Source of the DNA: Hydrogenophaga sp. IBVHS2
Lineage (GTDB): Bacteria > Pseudomonadota > Gammaproteobacteria > Burkholderiales > Burkholderiaceae_C
Assembly: GCF_002127215.1 (NCBI RefSeq)
Contig: NZ_NFUT01000007.1
Location: 44,647 to 108,646, forward strand
Direction of reading: 5' to 3'
Length of the DNA: 64,000 bases
Of the stretch, positions 1 through 12,614 are shown piece after piece. The position numbers were made by a program, and so were the translations under genes. Each line of letters opens with the position of its first letter. Position 1 is the first letter of the stretch. The notes beneath the pieces were generated by a model. It made no database searches. It had not been told where the DNA came from and saw only the letters and a program-made list of their open reading frames with translations.

Positions 1-42
1 TCCCGGCCCTGCAAGGCCGCCACCCTGCCAACGGAGGCCGCC

Positions 43-276
43 ATGGAACCCGTCGACCACGACATGTGTGAACTGTTCGCCCAGCTCGGCCTGCCCAGCG
101 AGCCCGACGCGGTGCGCGACTTCATCCGCCGCCACCGGCCGCTGGCCAGCGGTGTGCAGCTGCACGAAGCCAGCCTGTGGACGCCCGCACAGGCCGCCCT
201 GCTGCGCGATGCACTGCAACAGGACAGCGACTGGGCCGGTGTGGTGGATCGCCTGAACGCCGCCCTGCATCCCTGA
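43..276 (+). CDS. DUF2789 family small protein
   Basis: A 77-residue acidic soluble protein. The core, with FAQLGLPSEPDAV near residue 12 and the WTPAQAALLRDAL stretch near residue 46, matches my memory of DUF2789, a short helical family of unknown function found in beta- and gammaproteobacteria. The length equals the family norm. A GGAGG ribosome site at 33-37, five bases before the ATG, fixes the start. It stands alone, facing the leftward amidase gene, with the stop codons only 25 bp apart. No function can be assigned. Confidence 0.85.
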   Translation: MEPVDHDMCELFAQLGLPSEPDAVRDFIRRHRPLASGVQLHEASLWTPAQAALLRDALQQDSDWAGVVDRLNAALHP

Positions 277-300
277 ACCGCCCCCGGCGGTCCGGGTCGC

Positions 301-1581
301 TCAGGCCAGCGACCGCTCCAGCAACAGGGCGGCACCCAGGGCCTGGGTGTCGTTCCAGCGCGGCCCCACCACCGTCACGCCCACCGGCATGCCGTGGCTG
401 CCGGTGCCCACCGGCACCTGCACGCAGGGCGCGCCCAGCAGCGACCACAGCCGGCTGAACACCGGGTCGCCGGTGGAGTCCAGGCCGGCAGGGGCCTCGC
501 CCCGCGCGCTCGGCGCGATCAGCACGTCGGTCAGGCGGAACAGCGTCTCGAGCTCGGCGCGCAGCCGCACCGCCAGCTCCTGCGCTGCGAACAGGCGCTC
601 CCGGTCCACCGCATCGCCGCCGGCCAGCACCTGGGCAAAGGCCGGGCTGAAGCCGCCGGCCTGCTCGCGCCGCTCGGCCGCAAAGGACGATCGGGCTTCG
701 TAATTCATGATGTCGATCTGGGCCTGGGCCAGGCCCGCCCACGATTCGGGCAGCTCCACCTCCACCAGCTCGGCGCCCGCGTCCTTCAAGGCCTGGGCCG
801 CATCGTTCCAGGCGCGGCGCGCATCGGCGTCGGCCAGTTCCCAGTGGGGTGTGCGGCACAGGCCCACGCGGGGCTTGCGGGGCACGACCGGCGTGAGATC
901 GAGCCGGGCCAGCGCACCGATGAACAGGGCCACGTCGTCCACGCTGCGGGCGAAGCCGCCCACCGTGTCCAGACTGGGCGAGAGCGACTTCACGCCGGCC
1001 AGCGGCAGCAGGTTGTGCGTGGGCTTGTAGCCGACGATGCCGCAGAAGGCCGCCGGCCGCACGATGGAGGCGGCGGTCTGGGTGCCGAAAGCCAGCGGCA
1101 CCATGTGGGCGGCCACCGCAGCGGCCGAGCCGCTGGACGAGCCGCCCGGGGTGTGCGGCGCCTGCGGCGTGCTGTGCGGGTTGCGGGTGGGGCCGGGCTT
1201 GAAGGTGGCGAATTCGGTGGTGACCGTCTTGCCCAGGATCAGTGCGCCGGCATCGCGGCAGCCGGCCACGCAGGCCGCATCCACGGCGGGGCGGTGGTGG
1301 GCATAGATGGGCGAGCCGTAGCTGGTGGGCTGGTCGGCGGTGTCCAGCAGGTCCTTCACGCCCACCGGCACGCCCGCCAGCGGGCCGCCGGGGCCGCGCC
1401 GGTCGAGCTCGCGGGCCTGCTCGAGGGCGTGGCGGCTGTCCAGGAACTGCCAGGCATGCAGTTCGGGGTCGAGCGCGGCAATGCGCTCCAGGTGCGCGCG
1501 GACCACGGCTTCGACCGTGATCTCGCGCCGGGCGACGGCTTGCGCGATCTGTCGCGCGCTGAAGGTGTGCAGAGGGCTCAT
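301..1581 (-). CDS. Amidase (amidase signature family)
   Basis: A 426-residue amidase-signature hydrolase that cleaves a carboxamide through a Ser-cisSer-Lys triad. The catalytic lysine is K76 in VGVKDLLDT. The GGSSSGSAAAVAA signature at residues 147-158 supplies the cis-serine, and S172 in TAASIVRPAAF is the likely nucleophile. The family often reads GTDTGGSIRxPA at that point, so TQTAASIVRPAA is slightly unusual. There is no signal peptide, so it is probably cytoplasmic. The substrate is not predictable; similar stand-alone amidases act on aliphatic or aryl amides. It lies 37 bp beyond the chemoreceptor stop, on the same strand. Confidence 0.88.
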   Translation of the reverse strand: MSPLHTFSARQIAQAVARREITVEAVVRAHLERIAALDPELHAWQFLDSRHALEQARELDRRGPGGPLAGVPVGVKDLLDTADQPTSYGSPIYAHHRPAVDAACVAGCRDAGALILGKTVTTEFATFKPGPTRNPHSTPQAPHTPGGSSSGSAAAVAAHMVPLAFGTQTAASIVRPAAFCGIVGYKPTHNLLPLAGVKSLSPSLDTVGGFARSVDDVALFIGALARLDLTPVVPRKPRVGLCRTPHWELADADARRAWNDAAQALKDAGAELVEVELPESWAGLAQAQIDIMNYEARSSFAAERREQAGGFSPAFAQVLAGGDAVDRERLFAAQELAVRLRAELETLFRLTDVLIAPSARGEAPAGLDSTGDPVFSRLWSLLGAPCVQVPVGTGSHGMPVGVTVVGPRWNDTQALGAALLLERSLA

Positions 1582-1618
1582 GGGCCGGGACGTTACCCCA
1601 GCCCCGTGAGCCCGGCAA

Positions 1619-3589
1619 TCACATGTGTGAACCCTGGATGCGGAAGCTGCCCACCACCTCGGCCAGGCGGCGCGCCTGTTCCTTCAGGCTTTCGGCGGCG
1701 GCCGCGCTTTCCTCCACCAGGGCCGCGTTCTGCTGCGTCATCTGGTCGAGCTTGCTCACGGCGGTGTTGACCTCGGCGATGCCCTGGCTCTGCTCCTGGG
1801 CGGCCGAGCTGATCTCGCCGATGACCTGGTTGACGCGGCCCACCGAGTCCACGATCTCGGTCATGGTGCCGCCGGCCTCGCCCACCAGGCGGGAGCCGGC
1901 TTCCACCTTGTCCACGCTGGTGGCAATGAGCTGCTTGATTTCCTTGGCGGCCTCGGCGCTGCGCTGGGCCAGGTTGCGCACCTCGCCGGCCACCACCGCA
2001 AAGCCGCGGCCCTGCTCGCCGGCCCGGGCGGCTTCCACGGCGGCGTTGAGCGCCAGGATGTTGGTCTGGAAGGCGATGCCGTCGATCACGCCGATGATGT
2101 CGCCGATGCGGCGGCTGCTGTCGTTGATGGCGTCCATGGTCTGCACCACCTGCTGCACCACCTGGCCGCCCCGGCGGGCCACATCGGCGGCCGAGCTGGA
2201 GAGCTCGCGGGCGGACCCGGCGGCATGGGTGCTCTGGGTCACCGTGCCGGTGAGCTGCTCCATGCTGGCGGCGGTCTGCTGCAGGCTGCTGGCGGTCTGT
2301 TCGGTGCGGCTGGAGAGGTCCTGGGTGCCGGTGGCGATTTCGGCCGAGGCAGTGGCGATCGATTCGGACGACTGCTTCACGCCGGCGATCACGCGGGCCA
2401 GGGCCTGGTCGGCGGTGCGCAGGTCGGCCACCAGATCGGCGAACTCGTCCTTGCTGGTGGCGGACTGCACCGTGCCGAGCTGGCCGGCGGCGATCGCCTG
2501 GGCGGCCCTGGAGGCATGGCGCATGCTGGCGGCCATGCTCAGGTAGATGCCCACATAGATGTAGACCGACAGCAGCACGCCGGCCAGCATGGCCAGCATC
2601 AGCAGGTTGCGCTGGGTGGTGGCCTCGGAGGCGCGGTCCTGCAGCAGCTGGTCGAGCACGGCGCGGTTGGCCTCCACCAGGGCCCAGGCGGCGTCCAGGG
2701 TGCCGGCCGAGGCCCGGGCCACGTCGGCCTGGGTCACGGCCACGGTGTCGACCTTGGTGAAGTTGGTGCGGATGTAGCCCAGCATGTCCTTGGCGCTGGC
2801 CTTGAGGGTGTCGAAGCGCTGGCCCAGGGCCTGCTGCACCACCGGGTTGGCCTTCATGGACTGGCCCAGCATGGTCTCCACCGTGCCGAAGGTGTCGTTC
2901 AGACGCGCGTCGGTCACTTCATAGAACTGCTTGTCGGCGGCCGAGACGGTGCCGCGGTTGACGTTCATGGTTGCGTAGGCCGCAATGCGCACCGCGATGC
3001 CGGCGGTGGACGGGGTGTTGTTGGCCAGCGGGTAGCCGAGGTAGAACAGGTCGGCTTCCGGGTCCTGCGCCAGGCCGGACGCGTTGCCCATGTCGCGCAT
3101 GAAGGCGTAGAGGCGGCCGTACTCGGGGGCATGGGCGGCAAAGGCCTTGGCCGGGAACTCGGCGTCCATGGGCAGGGCGGCCACATTGGCCTGCAGGTCG
3201 GTCCAGCCCTTGCGCAGGCCGGCCAGTCCGGTGCTCATGTCGAAATGGGGCTTGGCCTGCGCCACGCTGGCTTCGATGCGTTCGAGCTGCTGGTTGACCG
3301 CGGCCGACTGCTTCTTGAACGCCTCCAGCGCGGCCGGGTCGCCCGGCGTGCCGGTGATGGCCACGCGGCGGCTCTCGATCAGCACCTTGTTCCATTCCAC
3401 CAGCTCGCCCATGAGGGCGGTGGCCACGCGCTTGGACTCCAGGGCGTGCACGCGTTCGTTGAGGTCTTGCACCGCCGCAAAGCCCAGGGCCAGCAGCAGG
3501 ATGAGGGTGGGGATGCCGGCCAGCAGGAATTTCGGGCCGAGTCGCAGGCGCGCCATGAGGGCGGCTGCCGGGGCGAAGAGGGTGTTCAT
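1619..3589 (-). CDS. Methyl-accepting chemotaxis protein
   Basis: A 656-residue membrane chemoreceptor. An N-terminal TM helix ([20 protein letters not shown], residues 22-41) is followed by a roughly 260-residue periplasmic sensing region, a second TM ([19 protein letters not shown]), a HAMP domain and the cytoplasmic signalling rod. The hairpin tip, with [21 protein letters not shown] and [17 protein letters not shown], is the CheA/CheW contact site and is intact. The C terminus ends in SHM and lacks the NWETF-type CheR/CheB tether. I chose the ATG at 3589; upstream in-frame codons lack a ribosome site and would delay the TM helix. The ligand is unknown. Confidence 0.93.
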   Translation of the reverse strand: MNTLFAPAAALMARLRLGPKFLLAGIPTLILLLALGFAAVQDLNERVHALESKRVATALMGELVEWNKVLIESRRVAITGTPGDPAALEAFKKQSAAVNQQLERIEASVAQAKPHFDMSTGLAGLRKGWTDLQANVAALPMDAEFPAKAFAAHAPEYGRLYAFMRDMGNASGLAQDPEADLFYLGYPLANNTPSTAGIAVRIAAYATMNVNRGTVSAADKQFYEVTDARLNDTFGTVETMLGQSMKANPVVQQALGQRFDTLKASAKDMLGYIRTNFTKVDTVAVTQADVARASAGTLDAAWALVEANRAVLDQLLQDRASEATTQRNLLMLAMLAGVLLSVYIYVGIYLSMAASMRHASRAAQAIAAGQLGTVQSATSKDEFADLVADLRTADQALARVIAGVKQSSESIATASAEIATGTQDLSSRTEQTASSLQQTAASMEQLTGTVTQSTHAAGSARELSSSAADVARRGGQVVQQVVQTMDAINDSSRRIGDIIGVIDGIAFQTNILALNAAVEAARAGEQGRGFAVVAGEVRNLAQRSAEAAKEIKQLIATSVDKVEAGSRLVGEAGGTMTEIVDSVGRVNQVIGEISSAAQEQSQGIAEVNTAVSKLDQMTQQNAALVEESAAAAESLKEQARRLAEVVGSFRIQGSHM

Positions 3590-3710
3590 GAAGGGCAGTG
3601 GCGTTGTGTGACAGAAGGTCGACGCTCTGGGGTCGTCTCCTGTGCATTTCGACACATTCCTCCCGAACTGAAGCCCGGAAGAGGGGCGCAGATCCGCCCC
3701 TGCTGCGGCT

Positions 3711-4130
3711 TTACCAGCTGCCCACGTTGGGCATGTCGGTCCAGGGGGCCTTCGGCGGCAGCGGATCGCCCCGCTGCAGCAGTTCGATGGAGATGTTGTC
3801 CGGCGAACGCACGAAGGCCATGTAGCCGTCGCGCGGCGGGCGGTTGATGGTCACGCCGTGGGCCTGCAGCCGCTCGCAGGTGGCATAGATGTCGTCCACC
3901 GCGTAGGCCAGGTGACCGAAGTTGCGGCCACCGGTGTAGGTCTCGGGGTCCCAGTTCCAGGTGAGTTCCACCTGGGCCTGGGTGTCGCCGGGCGCGGCCA
4001 GAAAGGCCAGGGTGAAGCGGCCCTGGGAGACCTCGCGCACGCGCAGCACCTCCAGGCCCAGGGCGTCGCGGTAAAACTTGAGGGAGGCTTCCAGGTCGGT
4101 CACGCGGACCATCGTGTGCAGGTATTTCAT
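3711..4130 (-). CDS. gloA: Lactoylglutathione lyase (glyoxalase I)
   Basis: A 139-residue VOC-fold protein that closely resembles GloA, which isomerises the methylglyoxal-glutathione hemithioacetal to S-lactoylglutathione. The four metal ligands are all in place: H5, E55 in VELTWNW, H73 in FGHLAYAV and E116 in SIELLQ. Family-wide landmarks LHTMVRV and FYRDALGLE are also present. The start lies 11 bp after the stop of the hybrid kinase gene, so the two are probably co-transcribed. The C-terminal tail [15 protein letters not shown] is about 15 residues longer than in E. coli GloA. Confidence 0.92.
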   Translation of the reverse strand: MKYLHTMVRVTDLEASLKFYRDALGLEVLRVREVSQGRFTLAFLAAPGDTQAQVELTWNWDPETYTGGRNFGHLAYAVDDIYATCERLQAHGVTINRPPRDGYMAFVRSPDNISIELLQRGDPLPPKAPWTDMPNVGSW

Positions 4131-4141
4131 GGCAGGAATCG

Positions 4142-7477
<3,336 letters not shown>

Positions 7478-7484
7478 GGCGGCC

Positions 7485-8468
7485 TCACTTCACCATGGAC
7501 ACGGCGCGCGGTTCCAGCTGGCGCAGGGGTCGGGCACGGATCACATCCAGGTAATCGGGCGGCTCGACCAGGGTGGACAGACCCGAGCGCATGGCCCAGC
7601 GGGACTCGGTCTCCAGCGTGCCGAGCAGGCTCTGGTCGAGTCGCAGGCGGAAGTCGAACTCGCGCAGCAGGACGGCCACCCGTTCGACCGGGGTGCCCAG
7701 CACGCGGGCCGCCAGCGTGTAGGCCTCGCCAGGTTCGTTGCGCATCATCTGGGCCACTTGCTGCAGGGCACGCAGCACCTTGATCAGCTGGGCATCGCTC
7801 AGGCCGGGGCGGGCCACCAGGTTCATGGTGAGCGTGTAGATGGGCGGGATGTCCAGCACCTTGCCCCGGGGTCCCAGCGCCTCCAGGGCCTGTGCGCCGA
7901 AGGGATGGTAGAGGCCGGCGGCATCGACCTCGCCCCTGAGCAGGGCGTCGATCGGCCGCACCGGGTCGAGCTTGACCAGGGTCACGTCCTTGGGGGCGAG
8001 CCCGTGGTAGCTCAGGAAGGTCTCGGTGTAGAAGTGGCTGCTGGTGCCGGCCAGGTAGCCGATCCGCCGTCCCCTGAGGTCGCTGCCCTGCACGATCCCG
8101 CGGTCGGTGCGGGCCACCAGCGAGTTGCTCCGCCGCGAACTGGCCACGGTGGCGATCAGCTCCAGCTTGTGGCCGGCGTGCAGGGCCAGCACCAGGCTGG
8201 TGTCGGAGGCGATGGTGACGTCGGCCTGCCCGGCAACGATGCGGGCGATGCAGTCCTTGCCGTTGATGCAGCCCACCACCTCCACCGGCTGCCCTTCGGC
8301 ATCGAAATAGCCTTCGGCCGCTGCCAGCAGGCCGATGGACATGCTGGGCAGCCCGGCCGAGGCCAGGCGCAGGGGCGGCGAAGCGGGGGATTCGGCCCGT
8401 GCGGGGCTGGCCAGCAGGCAGGCGATCAGGGTCAGGCCCGAGAGGGCGGCGCGGATGGGATGTTTCAA
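7485..8468 (-). CDS. NMT1/SsuA-like periplasmic substrate-binding protein, possible kinase partner
   Basis: A 327-residue exported binding protein. Residues 1-25 form a Sec signal peptide ending near SPARA. The mature part has the NMT1/THI5-like features of ABC binding proteins for sulfonates, nitrate and thiamine precursors: GLLAAAEGYFDAEG, AGQADVTIASD and GRRIGYLAGTSSHFY. The start codon is TTG at 8468, chosen because it begins the signal peptide directly. No permease or ATPase gene is adjacent. Instead its stop lies 7 bp before the hybrid kinase GTG. I infer a sensory role, in which the protein presents a ligand to the kinase periplasmic domain. Confidence 0.85.
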   Translation of the reverse strand: MKHPIRAALSGLTLIACLLASPARAESPASPPLRLASAGLPSMSIGLLAAAEGYFDAEGQPVEVVGCINGKDCIARIVAGQADVTIASDTSLVLALHAGHKLELIATVASSRRSNSLVARTDRGIVQGSDLRGRRIGYLAGTSSHFYTETFLSYHGLAPKDVTLVKLDPVRPIDALLRGEVDAAGLYHPFGAQALEALGPRGKVLDIPPIYTLTMNLVARPGLSDAQLIKVLRALQQVAQMMRNEPGEAYTLAARVLGTPVERVAVLLREFDFRLRLDQSLLGTLETESRWAMRSGLSTLVEPPDYLDVIRARPLRQLEPRAVSMVK

Positions 8469-8575
8469 GGGCGACTCGGTATCACTGGGCTCGGCCTGTG
8501 TCGGGACCGCGTCCGGATTATTGGCCGCATCCCGGCGTGCCGGACTCGGTGTTTTCCGGCATGCGGCACCGGTTT

Positions 8576-9472
8576 TCAGCCCGGGAGGGCGCAGCGCGCG
8601 GCCGCCAGGTCCCAGCCGGCCCAGCCACAGCTCTTGAAAAACACCGGTCCCGCCGCCGGCCGCGGCCGCCGCCCGGCCACCACGTCGGCCAGGGTCGCCA
8701 GGCCGGGCACGTCGATGCCGGCCTGCAGCAGATCGCCGGCTTCATGGTCGGCGTCGCGGGTGTCCACCACCACCGTGCCGCGGGCCGCCAGATGCCGCAC
8801 CACCGCCGGCGCCCACTCCACCATGCGGGGGGTGAAGGCGCCCACGGCCGCCACGAAGGCATCGTCGCGCGGTTGCCCGTGCAGGCAGACGGCCTGCGCC
8901 GGCGTGCAGCTCACCACCAGCGGGCAGTCGGCCAGCGCGGTGTGCGGGTCGTCCACCCGCCGTGCCGCCAGACCGCGACCGCGTGCATGCTGCACCAGCG
9001 CCTCGGCACTGGCGGCACTGCGGGAGGCCACCACCACCTCGCGCAGGCCCAGGCCGTCGGCGAAGGCGTCCAGGTGCGATCGGCCCTGCACCCCGGCGCC
9101 CACGATCAGCAGCGGGCCGTCGGTGCGCGGGGCCAGCCGCTGCGCGGCCAGCAGGCTCACGGCGGCCGTGCGGCGTGCGGTGACCGTGGGTCCGTCGAGC
9201 AGGCCGACCCGGCGGCCGTCGACCGCGTCGAACACCACGATGTCGCCCTGGATGGCGGGCAGCCCGCGTGCCGCGTTGTCGGGCACGAAGGTGATGAGCT
9301 TGGTGATGGCCAGACGGGCATCGTGGGCCGGCATCACGAACAGGCTGCCGCCGGCGGGCAGCGGCTGCACCAGGCGCGGCGGCACCCGCACCTGCGGGTC
9401 GGCCAGCAGCGCCGCGACGGCATCGGCCAGGCGGGGGTAGGGCAGGGCTCGGGCGGTGGCTTCAGGGTTCAT
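8576..9472 (-). CDS. Ornithine cyclodeaminase / pyrroline-2-carboxylate reductase family protein
   Basis: A 298-residue member of the ornithine cyclodeaminase/mu-crystallin family. The N-terminal half carries the substrate-binding region with LAITKLITFVPDNAARGLPAIQG. A Rossmann motif, LLIVGAGVQGRSHLDAF, sits near residue 122 and binds NAD(P)H. Proteins of this length with this first half are often bifunctional delta1-pyrroline-2-carboxylate/delta1-piperideine-2-carboxylate reductases acting in hydroxyproline or lysine breakdown, which is my preferred reading; true cyclodeaminase is less likely. A 107 bp gap separates it from the binding-protein gene downstream, so co-transcription is uncertain. 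Confidence 0.82.
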   Translation of the reverse strand: MNPEATARALPYPRLADAVAALLADPQVRVPPRLVQPLPAGGSLFVMPAHDARLAITKLITFVPDNAARGLPAIQGDIVVFDAVDGRRVGLLDGPTVTARRTAAVSLLAAQRLAPRTDGPLLIVGAGVQGRSHLDAFADGLGLREVVVASRSAASAEALVQHARGRGLAARRVDDPHTALADCPLVVSCTPAQAVCLHGQPRDDAFVAAVGAFTPRMVEWAPAVVRHLAARGTVVVDTRDADHEAGDLLQAGIDVPGLATLADVVAGRRPRPAAGPVFFKSCGWAGWDLAAARCALPG

Positions 9473-9561
9473 GGGGTGTGGAGAAGGGCTTGTTGTAAGG
9501 GGCTACCTACGCCCGGTCGCGGCGGCGACCGGAACCTCTGGAAAACCCTCGGTCATCGTAC

Positions 9562-9590
9562 TTGTTGGGGTATTCGCCGGCCCCCAGAAT
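9562..9590 (+). promoter_or_regulatory. Candidate sigma70 promoter for the sugar dehydrogenase gene
   Basis: TTGTTG at 9562-9567, a 17 bp spacer and CAGAAT at 9585-9590 form a plausible promoter in the divergent region. Transcription would begin near 9597, leaving a leader of about 40 bases with a good ribosome site (AGGAG, 9630-9634). The two boxes match the consensus only partly. Confidence 0.4.
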
Positions 9591-9638
9591 GGGCCTCCCG
9601 ACATCTTTCGGGACAGCCCAACAGAGAAGAGGAGACAC

Positions 9639-10916
9639 ATGAAGATCAACCGACTGCTTGCCGCCCTGATGATCGCCGGTGTGGCCACCGGCGCCCTGGC
9701 CCAGGCCGGCAAGGACAACCTGTCCACCCTGAAGCAGATGAAGGTCTCGGGCGTGGATCTGAACATCCCGCCGGTGCCCCAGGAGGGCAAGAATGCCGAG
9801 GCCATCAAGGCCAACCTCAAGAACATCAAGATGCCCCCGGGCTTCAAGATCGAGCTTTATGCCGTGGTGCCCGATGCGCGTCACATGGCGGTCGCACCCA
9901 GCACCAACATGCTGTTCGTGGGCACCCGCAAGACCCGCGTCTGGGCGGTGACCGACCGCAACGGCGACGGCACGGCCGACGAGGTCAAGCCGTTCGCGCC
10001 GTCGCTGAACTTCAAGGTGCCCAACGGCGTGTGCTGGACCAAGGACGGCTTCCTGGTGGTGGTGGAGCACAACCGGGTGCTCAACTTCCCGGCCGCCGAG
10101 TTCTTCTATGAAGGCCCGGACGTGGCCGTGATCGAGGTGGTGCCCCAGGGCGGCCTGATCCCGGTGGAGGAGGAGTCCTTCAACCACGGCGCCCGCACCT
10201 GCCGCGTGGCCGACGACGGCACCCTCTACATCACCCTGGGTCAGCCCTACAACGTGCAGCCGGCCGGCAAGGTCGACCTGTACGACCGGATCGGCATCGG
10301 CGGCATCGTGCGCATGAACGCCTTCGACGGCTCCAAGCGCGAGGTGTATGCCCGCGGCATGCGCAACTCGGTGGGCATGGACATCAACCCCAAGGACAAG
10401 ACGGTGTGGTGGACCGACAACCAGACCGACGGCCTGGGTGACGATGTGCCCCCCGGCGAGCTCAACCGCAGCACCAAGGCGGGCGAGCACTTCGGCTACC
10501 CGTACTGGAACGGCAAGTTCAAGGTGGCCGGCACGGCGGCAGCGCCCGACCTGAAGGACATGAAGGAGCCGGCCAAGGCGGTGTTCCCGCAGGTCGAGTT
10601 CCCGGCCCACCAGGCGCAGCTGGGCATGACGTTCTACAACGGCAAGCAGTTCCCGGCCAAGTACCAGGGCGGCATCTTCGTGGCCTCGCACGGCTCGTGG
10701 AACCGCAGCCAGGCCACCGGCGCGCTGATCAACTTCATTCCGCTCAACGCCAACGGCACGGCCGGCAAGTCCGAGGTGTTTGCCGAGGGCTGGCTGGACG
10801 GCAACGGCGTCTACAAAGGCCGCCCGGTGGACGTGGCGCCCATGAAGGACGGCTCGCTGCTGATCTCCGACGACTATGTCGGCGCGATCTACCGCGTGAC
10901 CTACGTCGGCAACTGA
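9639..10916 (+). CDS. PQQ-dependent sugar dehydrogenase (sorbosone dehydrogenase family)
   Basis: A 425-residue secreted beta-propeller enzyme. Residues 1-21 are a signal peptide ending ALAQA. The body shows the soluble glucose/sorbosone dehydrogenase pattern: MAVAPSTNMLFVGTR, WAVTDRNGDGTADEV, YARGMRNSVGMDINP with the catalytic-region RN pair, WWTDNQTDGLGDD, and FVASHGSWNRS. The family oxidises sugars or aldehydes in the periplasm with PQQ and passes electrons to cytochromes or quinone. A ribosome site, AGGAG, precedes the ATG. A c-type cytochrome gene follows, beyond a terminator, and is a plausible electron acceptor. No PQQ biosynthesis genes are in the window. Confidence 0.87.
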   Translation: MKINRLLAALMIAGVATGALAQAGKDNLSTLKQMKVSGVDLNIPPVPQEGKNAEAIKANLKNIKMPPGFKIELYAVVPDARHMAVAPSTNMLFVGTRKTRVWAVTDRNGDGTADEVKPFAPSLNFKVPNGVCWTKDGFLVVVEHNRVLNFPAAEFFYEGPDVAVIEVVPQGGLIPVEEESFNHGARTCRVADDGTLYITLGQPYNVQPAGKVDLYDRIGIGGIVRMNAFDGSKREVYARGMRNSVGMDINPKDKTVWWTDNQTDGLGDDVPPGELNRSTKAGEHFGYPYWNGKFKVAGTAAAPDLKDMKEPAKAVFPQVEFPAHQAQLGMTFYNGKQFPAKYQGGIFVASHGSWNRSQATGALINFIPLNANGTAGKSEVFAEGWLDGNGVYKGRPVDVAPMKDGSLLISDDYVGAIYRVTYVGN

Positions 10917-10932
10917 CCCGGCCCGCCCCGAT

Positions 10933-10965
10933 CGCAGGAGGCCCTCCGGGGCCTTCTGCGTTTTT
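10933..10965 (+). terminator. Rho-independent terminator after sugar dehydrogenase
   Basis: CGCAGGAGGCC at 10933-10943 pairs with GGCCTTCTGCG at 10950-10960 with one wobble pair, followed at once by five T residues. It sits 17 bp past the stop codon, a textbook position. Confidence 0.85.
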
Positions 10966-10968
10966 CAA

Positions 10969-10979
10969 CCCCCCCCCCC
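10969..10979 (+). repeat. Run of eleven C residues upstream of cytochrome gene
   Basis: An uninterrupted 11-base C homopolymer lies between the terminator and the cytochrome c start codon, 18 bases before that ATG. Homopolymers of this size can slip during replication. It could also be a base-count error in the assembly. Confidence 0.9.
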
Positions 10980-10997
10980 ACTTTTCGGGTTTCTTCC

Positions 10998-11321
10998 ATG
11001 CGCCACCTTTCCCTTCTTGCAGCGCTGGCCCTGGCGGCCGGCTTCACGGCCGGCGCCCAGGCCGCCGACGTCAAGGCCGGCCAGATCCGCTCGGCCGCCT
11101 GCGCCGTCTGCCACGGCCCGCAGGGACTGTCCATGCAGCCGGCCGTGCCGCACCTGGCCGGCCAGCCCGAGATCTACCTGATCGAGCAGCTCAAGGCCTA
11201 CCGCAGCGGCAAGCGCGCCAACGAGGTCATGGGCGTGATTGCCAAGCCGCTGACCGACGCCGAGATCGAGAACCTGGCCGCCTGGTACTCGTCCATCACG
11301 CTGCGGGTCGAGATGCCCTGA
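10998..11321 (+). CDS. Small periplasmic class I cytochrome c
   Basis: A 107-residue protein with a 22-residue signal peptide and one heme-binding motif, CAVCH, at residues 35-39. A methionine in the C-terminal half, probably within NEVMGV, is the likely sixth ligand. The layout GQIRSAACAVCHGPQGLS...PHLAGQPEIYLIEQLKAYRSGKR is typical of c4/c553-like electron carriers. No clear ribosome site precedes the ATG. The neighbouring PQQ-type dehydrogenase suggests that it may accept electrons from that enzyme, although a terminator lies between them. Confidence 0.9.
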   Translation: MRHLSLLAALALAAGFTAGAQAADVKAGQIRSAACAVCHGPQGLSMQPAVPHLAGQPEIYLIEQLKAYRSGKRANEVMGVIAKPLTDAEIENLAAWYSSITLRVEMP

Positions 11322-11350
11322 GATCGGCCAGCGTGGCCGTCCGGCCGATC
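11322..11350 (+). terminator. Terminator-like hairpin without T-tract
   Basis: GATCGGCC (11322-11329) and GGCCGATC (11343-11350) form a perfect 8 bp inverted repeat starting right after the cytochrome stop codon. No T run follows, so it may be a Rho-assisted terminator or mRNA-stabilising hairpin. Confidence 0.4.
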
Positions 11351-11464
11351 AGCGGTCGGCAGTGATGATCCAACGATGACGAACCGGTCGGATCGCCCGA
11401 TAGCATTCGTGATTTACCCTGTCCGGTATTCCACCGACCGTTTCCGACCGAACGCCCGCCGCCC

Positions 11465-12613
11465 ATGAAATCCGTCACGCCCACGCTCAACCGCCGCCGT
11501 TTCACCGCCCTGGTGGCCGGCACCGCCCTCACCGGTGCGCCCCTGGTCCAGGCCCAGTCGGGCAGCCGCATCGTGCTGGGCCAGTCGGCCGCGCTCACCG
11601 GCGCGGCGGCCCAGCTGGGGGTGCAGTTCCACGCCGGGGCCAAGCTGCATTTCGATGCGGTCAATGCGGCCGGTGGCGTCAACGGGCAGCGCATCGAGAT
11701 CGTCAACCTGGACGACGGCTACGAGCCCGACCGCTGCGCCGAGAACACCCGCAAGCTGATCAAGGACGACGTGTTCGCCCTGTTCGGCTACATCGGCACG
11801 CCCACCAGCCTGGCCGCGCTGCCGCTGGCCATCCAGGCCCAGACGCCCTTCATCGCTCCCTTCACCGGGGCCATGGGCCTGCGCCAGCCGTTCAACAAGC
11901 TGGTGTTCCACCTGCGCGCCTCCTACAACGACGAGACCGCCCTCATCGTTCGCCAGCTCACCAACCTGGGCCTGAACAAGATCGCGGTGTTCCACCAGAA
12001 CGACAGCTACGGCAAGGCCGGCCTGGATGGTGTCACCGCCGCCCTGGCCACGCGCAACCTCAAGCCGGTGGCCACCGCCACGGTCGAGCGCAACTCGGTC
12101 GACGTGGCCCAGGCCGTGGCCACCATCAACGCCGCCAAGCCCGACGCGGTGGTGCAGATCAGTGCCTACAAGTCGTGCGCGGCCTACATCCGTGCGGCCA
12201 AGGCCGCCGGTTACGGCGGCACCTTCTACAACGTGTCCTTCGTGGGCACCCAGGCGCTGGCCGACGAGCTCGGCAAGGACGGCGCCGGCGTGGTCGTGTC
12301 GCAGGTGGTGCCCAACCCGTTCAGCACCACCCGTCCCATCACCCGCGAGTTCCTGGACGTGATCGCCAAAGGCGGCAACAAGGTCCAGCCCAACTTCTCC
12401 AGCATGGAGGGCTTCATGGCCGCCCGCATGGTGACCGAAGGCATCCGGCGCGCCGGTGGCCGCGTGACGCGCGACAGCTTCATCGGCGGGCTGGAGGCCA
12501 TCGGCGACATGTCCATGGGCGGCTTCAACCTGTCGCTGTCGTCCACCGACCATGTGGCCTCCAGCTTCGCCGAGCTGTCCATGCTCACCGGCGACGGCAA
12601 GGTCCGCACCTGA
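11465..12613 (+). CDS. Branched-chain amino-acid-type ABC substrate-binding protein (lone)
   Basis: A 382-residue periplasmic binding protein of the Leu/Ile/Val-binding (Peripla_BP_6) family. The N terminus, with NRRRFTALVAG followed by a hydrophobic stretch, looks like a Tat-type signal. The mature domain begins ...RIVLGQSAALTGAAAQLG, the standard opening of this fold, and contains FHAGAKLHFDAVNAAGGVNGQRIE. No permease or ATPase genes are adjacent. It may feed a transporter encoded elsewhere or serve in sensing. The next gene starts 1 bp after its stop, so the two are co-transcribed. Confidence 0.9.
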   Translation: MKSVTPTLNRRRFTALVAGTALTGAPLVQAQSGSRIVLGQSAALTGAAAQLGVQFHAGAKLHFDAVNAAGGVNGQRIEIVNLDDGYEPDRCAENTRKLIKDDVFALFGYIGTPTSLAALPLAIQAQTPFIAPFTGAMGLRQPFNKLVFHLRASYNDETALIVRQLTNLGLNKIAVFHQNDSYGKAGLDGVTAALATRNLKPVATATVERNSVDVAQAVATINAAKPDAVVQISAYKSCAAYIRAAKAAGYGGTFYNVSFVGTQALADELGKDGAGVVVSQVVPNPFSTTRPITREFLDVIAKGGNKVQPNFSSMEGFMAARMVTEGIRRAGGRVTRDSFIGGLEAIGDMSMGGFNLSLSSTDHVASSFAELSMLTGDGKVRT

Positions 12614-12614
12614 C

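Noticed and set aside
11465..12613. A complete ABC importer around the lone binding protein
   Set aside because: No permease or ATPase gene is found on either side; the neighbours are a cytochrome and a flavin reductase.
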